Below, piece by piece: positions 55,401 through 61,400 of a DNA stretch of 64,000 nucleotides (positions are counted from its first letter, which is position 1; every line of letters starts with the position of its first letter). The notes under the pieces are model-generated. The model searched no databases. It was not told the DNA's origin and worked only from the letters and a program-made list of their open reading frames with translations. Source of the DNA: Atrina japonica (lineage: Eukaryota; Mollusca; Bivalvia; Pterioida; Pinnidae); assembly GCA_030159075.1 (NCBI GenBank), contig BROG01000636.1:124001-188000 (forward strand). Direction: 5' to 3'. Made by a program: the position numbers and the translations under genes.

Positions 55401-58400
55401 ACAATCGCCGAAGAGACAAATAAGTACGCTGAAAGAAAAAAAACTGGTGCAAATCTGAAAACTAACAGCCGGCTGGCAAAGTGGGTAGCAGTTACTGTTG
55501 ACGAGCTCAAAGTGTTTTTCGCACTCTGCATCGTAATGGGAATCGTTCAAAAGGATGATATTGAGATGTATTGGACGACACAAGTGGAAATCTGCACACC
55601 TTATTTCGGTGAAAGAATGAGTAAGGACAGATTTTTAGCTATCCTGAGCAATTTACATGTAGCAGATAATGAAAATGAAGATGGACATGACCCTCTATTT
55701 AAACTTAGGAATTTTATATCCATGTGCCAAAATAAATTTGTTGATGTATATACCCCAGAGAGAGACCTCAGTTTTGATGAGGCAACATGCCCATGGAAAG
55801 GGAGACTCAGGTTCAAGGTTTACAACCCTGCCAAACCGGACAAATTTGGCATAAAGCTATATTCTTTGAATGAGGCAAAGTCGGGCTACTGCATCGGATT
55901 TGATGTTTATGTTGGAAGTAGTCCCGTGATCACGTTCTCCGAACTTGTTAACGTTAACCAGGACTGTAATAATACAACAAAGATAGTTGTTGGTATGTTG
56001 GCAAAGTGCGGATTGTTAGACAGTGGATACCATGTTTACATGGACAACTACTATACATCTCCCGAATTATTTGATGAATTGGATTTTCACAACACATACG
56101 CGTGTGGCACAGTGCGTCAGAACCGGAAGGAATATCCAACTGCGCTTAAACAAAAAAAACCCAAGATGAAGAAAGGCGATGTTTTATTTCGTAGGAGAAG
56201 TAACTTACTGGCTGTGAAGTTTCACGATAAACGTGATGTGAATATGCTGACAACAATTCATAGTGCAAAACTTGCAGTTCTCGACAAAACTGATGCCAGT
56301 GGCGAACCAGTCATTAAACCCACCTGCATTGTAGACTATTGTTCGCTAATGGGTGGTGTAGACCTTGGTGACCAGTTTATGAAAAACTATTCCGTACTGC
56401 GACGTACTGTAAAGTGGTGGAAGAAATTGTTTTTCTTCATGTTTAATTTAATTTTGACAAATTCTTATGCACTTTATCGAAAATATGGCGTGAAAGGTAT
56501 GACACATCAACAGTACCGCCTGTGCATAGCACGTGCTCTTATCGACTCTGCCACTGATGCCCCTAGACCCCAAAAACGAGGGAGGAAAATAGTGAACACT
56601 AATGACAATGACCGTTTAACTCAGAGACATTTTCCAGCGTTCAATTTGGCAAAACCAGGAGCTAAACGACAGCGTCCAGCGCGGGACTGCTTTGCGTGCA
56701 ATCAGTCAGTAAGCAAAAGGGATGGCTTCAAACGAAATCAATCTACATTCCACTGCCCACAGTGCAATGTTGTTTTGTGTGTCCCAAGGTGCTTTGAAAT
56801 TTTTCATACATACAAAAACTATAAGCAAATTTTGACAAATGGACAAACTAATGCTTTTGCTTCTGATGAATAATTATAATACACCTGTGGTTACCTGTGT
56901 GTTCTTACCTGTACATGTGTGTCCATATATGTATATACTACTTGGATATCATTGTTTATAGTGTAGTTTATTATTTTCAAGTTGACAATCACAGACTTTT
57001 AATTTGTCTTGTACATATGTAAATAACCTCAAAATGACTTGATGAACACAGTGTTTTGAAAATTTATTTCGTGTATTCATTGGACTAATTTAGTGCATTT
57101 CTGCTAACATTCAAATGCACTTTGGACTGTATTTTCTTCTGTACATACTGAAAGGTAAACTGGCACAAAATATTTATAATAATTCAGTTAGAAACATTAC
57201 ATTTTTTTGAAAAAAACAAATGTTTTTGGAAAAAAAATTTTTTACCTGTAAATTCTCACCTGTTCTTGCATTAATTTCACATGTACATATTATGTCTTGC
57301 AATAATTTTAAAGATTAATTATAGAGGATCAGAAAACATATAGGTTTTATATATGTATGTATAATAATAAAAGAAATATTGTTGTTCAAAGAGAGGGTGT
57401 TGATTTTTCTCCTTTACTTAATATTTATTCAGCAGTACAGGGAGATAACTATGGGAAACAATGTAGCACTTAAAGGGTTAAAAGTACAAAAAATCCTTAC
57501 CTCACAAGATCCTTGGTAATGAGCGCCCTCAAATTGTACTCCACTGGAAGTTCATGGCTCCGCCATAACACTCCAGACACACATTGTATGTGAGATGGAG
57601 CAGGACTGGGAAGGGAGTGATAGGCAGAACTCTGTGGAGAACTTCTGTAGCCATTGTCAGCAAAGACAGAAGATTTCTGTAGCGCTGTCTTTGCACTATC
57701 ATGTAGCCATTGTAGTAATGCTTGTACTCTGCATAAAACAAAATTATAGACATTATACTTTGCACCAAACACTTTCAACTATACAACTGAGCAGGACACC
57801 TACCACAGGAACCATGTGACTCTTGACCATAAACTTTTAGATGTCAATACAAATAGTCAAGGTCATATCTGTTGTATCATCTGTTTGGTTTGTAAATCAT
57901 GGTAATTGCTTTGTTGCTACCAGATACAGTCTCATTTTGTCCTTTACCTTGGTATTTTAATTACATGAAATCTTATAATAACAAATAGAATCTTAATGGG
58001 TGTGTTGATTACCATAATGGTTAATATTTCTCGTTCAACTCAACACACCCAAGTGAAACTTGTATATAATGACCTCTTTTGGGAAACAAGAAAACTGGTC
58101 TTAATAGGAAGGTGGTCTCTATATAGGGGTTGATTTGAACACAAATGGTACTATTTATATTGGGGACAAGGTCATTGTGACCAGATGGTCTTTATACACA
58201 GGTGGTCACTAAATCAGGTTTTACTGAACAATAAATGTACATGTATCTGAAGGCAAGTAAAGTCTGATACAACTTTCTATGCACATCATTCTGATTACGC
58301 AGAAGTCCTATGTCAATAAATTGTATAAACATGCATGTAGCTGATGTGGACAGAGAAATATTGACATGGAAAAAATGGTAGATACACCTGTCCAAGGTGG

Positions 58401-61400
58401 GAGAATACTTTAACTTATGGGATGGATAGATGGACTGACAAGAGTAATGGACAAGATTGATTAAAACACATAAAAATGACAGTTAAGGATATCATATATC
58501 AGTACTAAACTGAACTCCTGGGCATATAAATAATTTTGGATACCTTTGGTATGTTCCTGGATCTTGTACTGTTCCCAGCTGATACAGAAGTTCCACTGTG
58601 GATTCATTTGCATGGCCACTTACTTTGCCTAAGTATGGAGACATCATTCCTGTACAAAGAAAGAGAACATTAGAAATTAACAGCTTGAATATTACAAGTG
58701 CATTTTAAAGGGAATTGCTAAATAACACACCCACTCAAAATGTAATTTTTTAAAGTCAAATTCAGGAGAGTAATGTTCAGAAATAACCAATTGAGATGTG
58801 AATTCCAGGTACTCACTTTCGTGTATACAGTTCACCCTCGATATACAACCACCTTTTGTTTTCCTGAATTTTGGCGGTATAACAGATTTGGCAATATATC
58901 AAGGTTTACTATATTCAAGGTGCGTTCGTTTTCATCTTGACATGTCTTTAATCCCTGTTGTATATCATATCCTATTTACAACTCACTATCGTAAATTCGG
59001 ATATTTTGTCATTTGTTTAAGTTTGGACAATTTTGCCACCCTATTAGGTCTCAAAATCTAGATCTGTCTCTAACATTAGCCCGAAAACATTTCTAATGTT
59101 AACTTTTCTCGTTTTTGTTTAAAATAACTCTTTGATAGGCCGGTAATACAAAGTTTATATATCTAATCTACTCATAATTATTTCTTGATGTGTAATAATT
59201 GCTGTGTAAACACACGACGTATTGATTTTTTCTAACTCTCATGGATGCATGGCACTTGTAAGCTGGTCCCTGTCTGACTTCTACACTTTGTTCATACAAC
59301 CCGATATCAGTTTATAACACTCAATATTCGAGTTATCTCCCTTTGTAGTCGAAGTATGAAGTAAACAAGCTACTGTCGGCTAACAGTTTTACTCACACCT
59401 GTTTATTTCATCTTGGTCTGGCGATATGTTCAAGGGATTTAAAATGTATAAATGACCATTTGAACTGGAGAATTGGCGGCAGATGGCGGTATGCGGGTTT
59501 TGGCGTTACAACGAGGGAATTATATGGGAGGAAATCTGTTCTTCAAGAAATAGTGGTGTTAATGGAGGGCATTATAACGTGATTGAACTGTATTTCATCC
59601 TGACTCAACCCAACGAAAACATTTAGCATAATTGCAATGTTATGATGAAGAAAACCTGAAGTATGAACCCTACATATAAAAGTATCTCATTCAAATTAAG
59701 AATAAGATCACTGGTTTACCTGAGATACATAGTACAACTTACCTGATTGTGTCTGGGGCTGTGAACTCCTCAGTATACTATCCATCAGCACAAGTCCCAT
59801 ATCTACAGAATGTAAGCCTAGTTTCAGAAGAACTTCCTCTATGTTAGGCACATAGATACTTGACACAGGGGAGACAAGCAAGGCTGAACAGGTGTTCAAC
59901 AGGTTGGCAGTGGGAGCAGCAGCTGTGGCAACAGCTTCCTCGACTTCCTTGTGAGCAGTCAAACAATGGTGGAGCAGCCTGATCCATCTTACACTGTAAA
60001 TAGCATCATTTTGATCATTGCAAGGATCAAAGAATGTTTTTGTGTATTTTTGTAAAGTTGTACAATCATAAAATGGAAAATAGCAATCTTAAATTTTTAA
60101 GACTTAAATAAAATGATATTGTCAAAAAATATACATCTTTCATTAATTTTTATTGACCATTCAAAATTTGTAATTGATTACCCTTTTAGCGTTCTTTTGA
60201 TTAAATATTTTATATACTAAGACGCGTCACCTCTCCTTGTGACCTCTTTGTGTTACAAGTATTTACAAGCTTCATATGATTAGCTTAGCCTCTTGTAAGG
60301 CTCAAACCCTGTTTGACAAGGGGAGATAAATCCTGCTCTAAAATACAATTGACACACTAGCTTTTAAAGGATGATATTCATAAAATGCTTTCATACAACT
60401 ACTTTTGTTAAACTGAGACATAAGTACAAGATGTTATGTAAATCATATAAACACATGTAAATAAAAAGTTATTTTAGAGTTCTGTAACATGAATTCACAA
60501 AACTGTAAGTCTTACCCTGACTTGGAGACAAAGTCCTCATTTGGCATTAAGATATTGTGAGGCACATGTCCAATGTCTCCAAAAGCACTGTAACCCTTCA
60601 ACAATATCTGTGACAGACCAATTGTCATGGAGTCACGGGCTTTGTGTAAGCGTATGGTGACAGTGGTTGCAATATCAGGTCTTTGTAACTGCAGTTTGAT
60701 GAATGCTAGACTGCTGGTCAACAATGGCTGGCAGAGTGGAGTGGTGGTCACACAGTCATGACTGATCTCAAGGGACACGTAAGCTGGACAGGCTGTAATA
60801 AAATTGCATGTACATGATATACGTATCACATATGTACACATAGATTGGACTTTTGTCCTGGCAAGCTAAAAATAACAATGAAGCATACAACTGCCTTTTG
60901 CTACTTTTTCCAATGTCAATGTGGACAAATGACCAAATAGCTTGTTTATTGTGTTTGGATGATGTTTTTGAAGCTCTAGTAGTAAACAAGGACGTAGTTG
61001 CACATAACATTAGAACCTATCTATACAAAATCACTGAAATATGACAAAATCTACCTAGCTGACTGTATGTTAAAAAAAAAAAAACCAAAAAAAAAAAAAA
61101 ACCCCAATAACAAAAATCCAGAATGCCTGCATATTTAACTATATGTGCAAACAAGTTTCTAGCATATAACATTTAAGTGATTGTGCTAGAAAGCAAGGTA
61201 AAATCCTACTGGAATGGACTGACAGATAAATACCTGATAGTCATAGATTGGGGGAAGAAAAATACAACTTACTTGTTAAAGAGGCACTGTGTGGCTGGAT
61301 TTGGACTTCCTTTAACAAGATGGCAAATGGAAGCTGTATTGTTAGATCAACCCAGGCTTCATCAGGATAGAAGTGATATGACCATGCAGCTGAGCGAGCT

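Larger units (their letters stand above)
54820..57481 (+). mobile_element. Complete piggyBac transposon with terminal inverted repeats and TTAA target duplications
   Basis: The ends read TTAACCCTTTAAGTGCT at 54820-54836 and its exact reverse complement at 57465-57481. That is a perfect 13-bp TIR starting CCC flanked by TTAA on both sides, the family's hallmark target-site duplication. An imperfect subterminal inverted repeat lies at about 54842-54896. Inside is one uninterrupted transposase frame and, at 57366-57371, an AATAAA in transposase sense. The element sits antisense in a BIRC6 intron between exons 54514 and 57501. Intact ends and frame imply a young insertion. Confidence 0.95.
54515..57500 (-). 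other. BIRC6 intron occupied mainly by piggyBac
   Basis: Of 2,986 intronic bases, 2,662 are the piggyBac element including both TTAA sites. Without it the intron would be only about 330 bases. A SINE scrap (TTAATGGTGGAAGAGAAA) is near 54593. Confidence 0.9.

Noticed and set aside
58798..59061. 87-codon plus-strand frame
   Set aside because: It lies at the left end of a TA-flanked inverted-repeat element and has no protein-like features.
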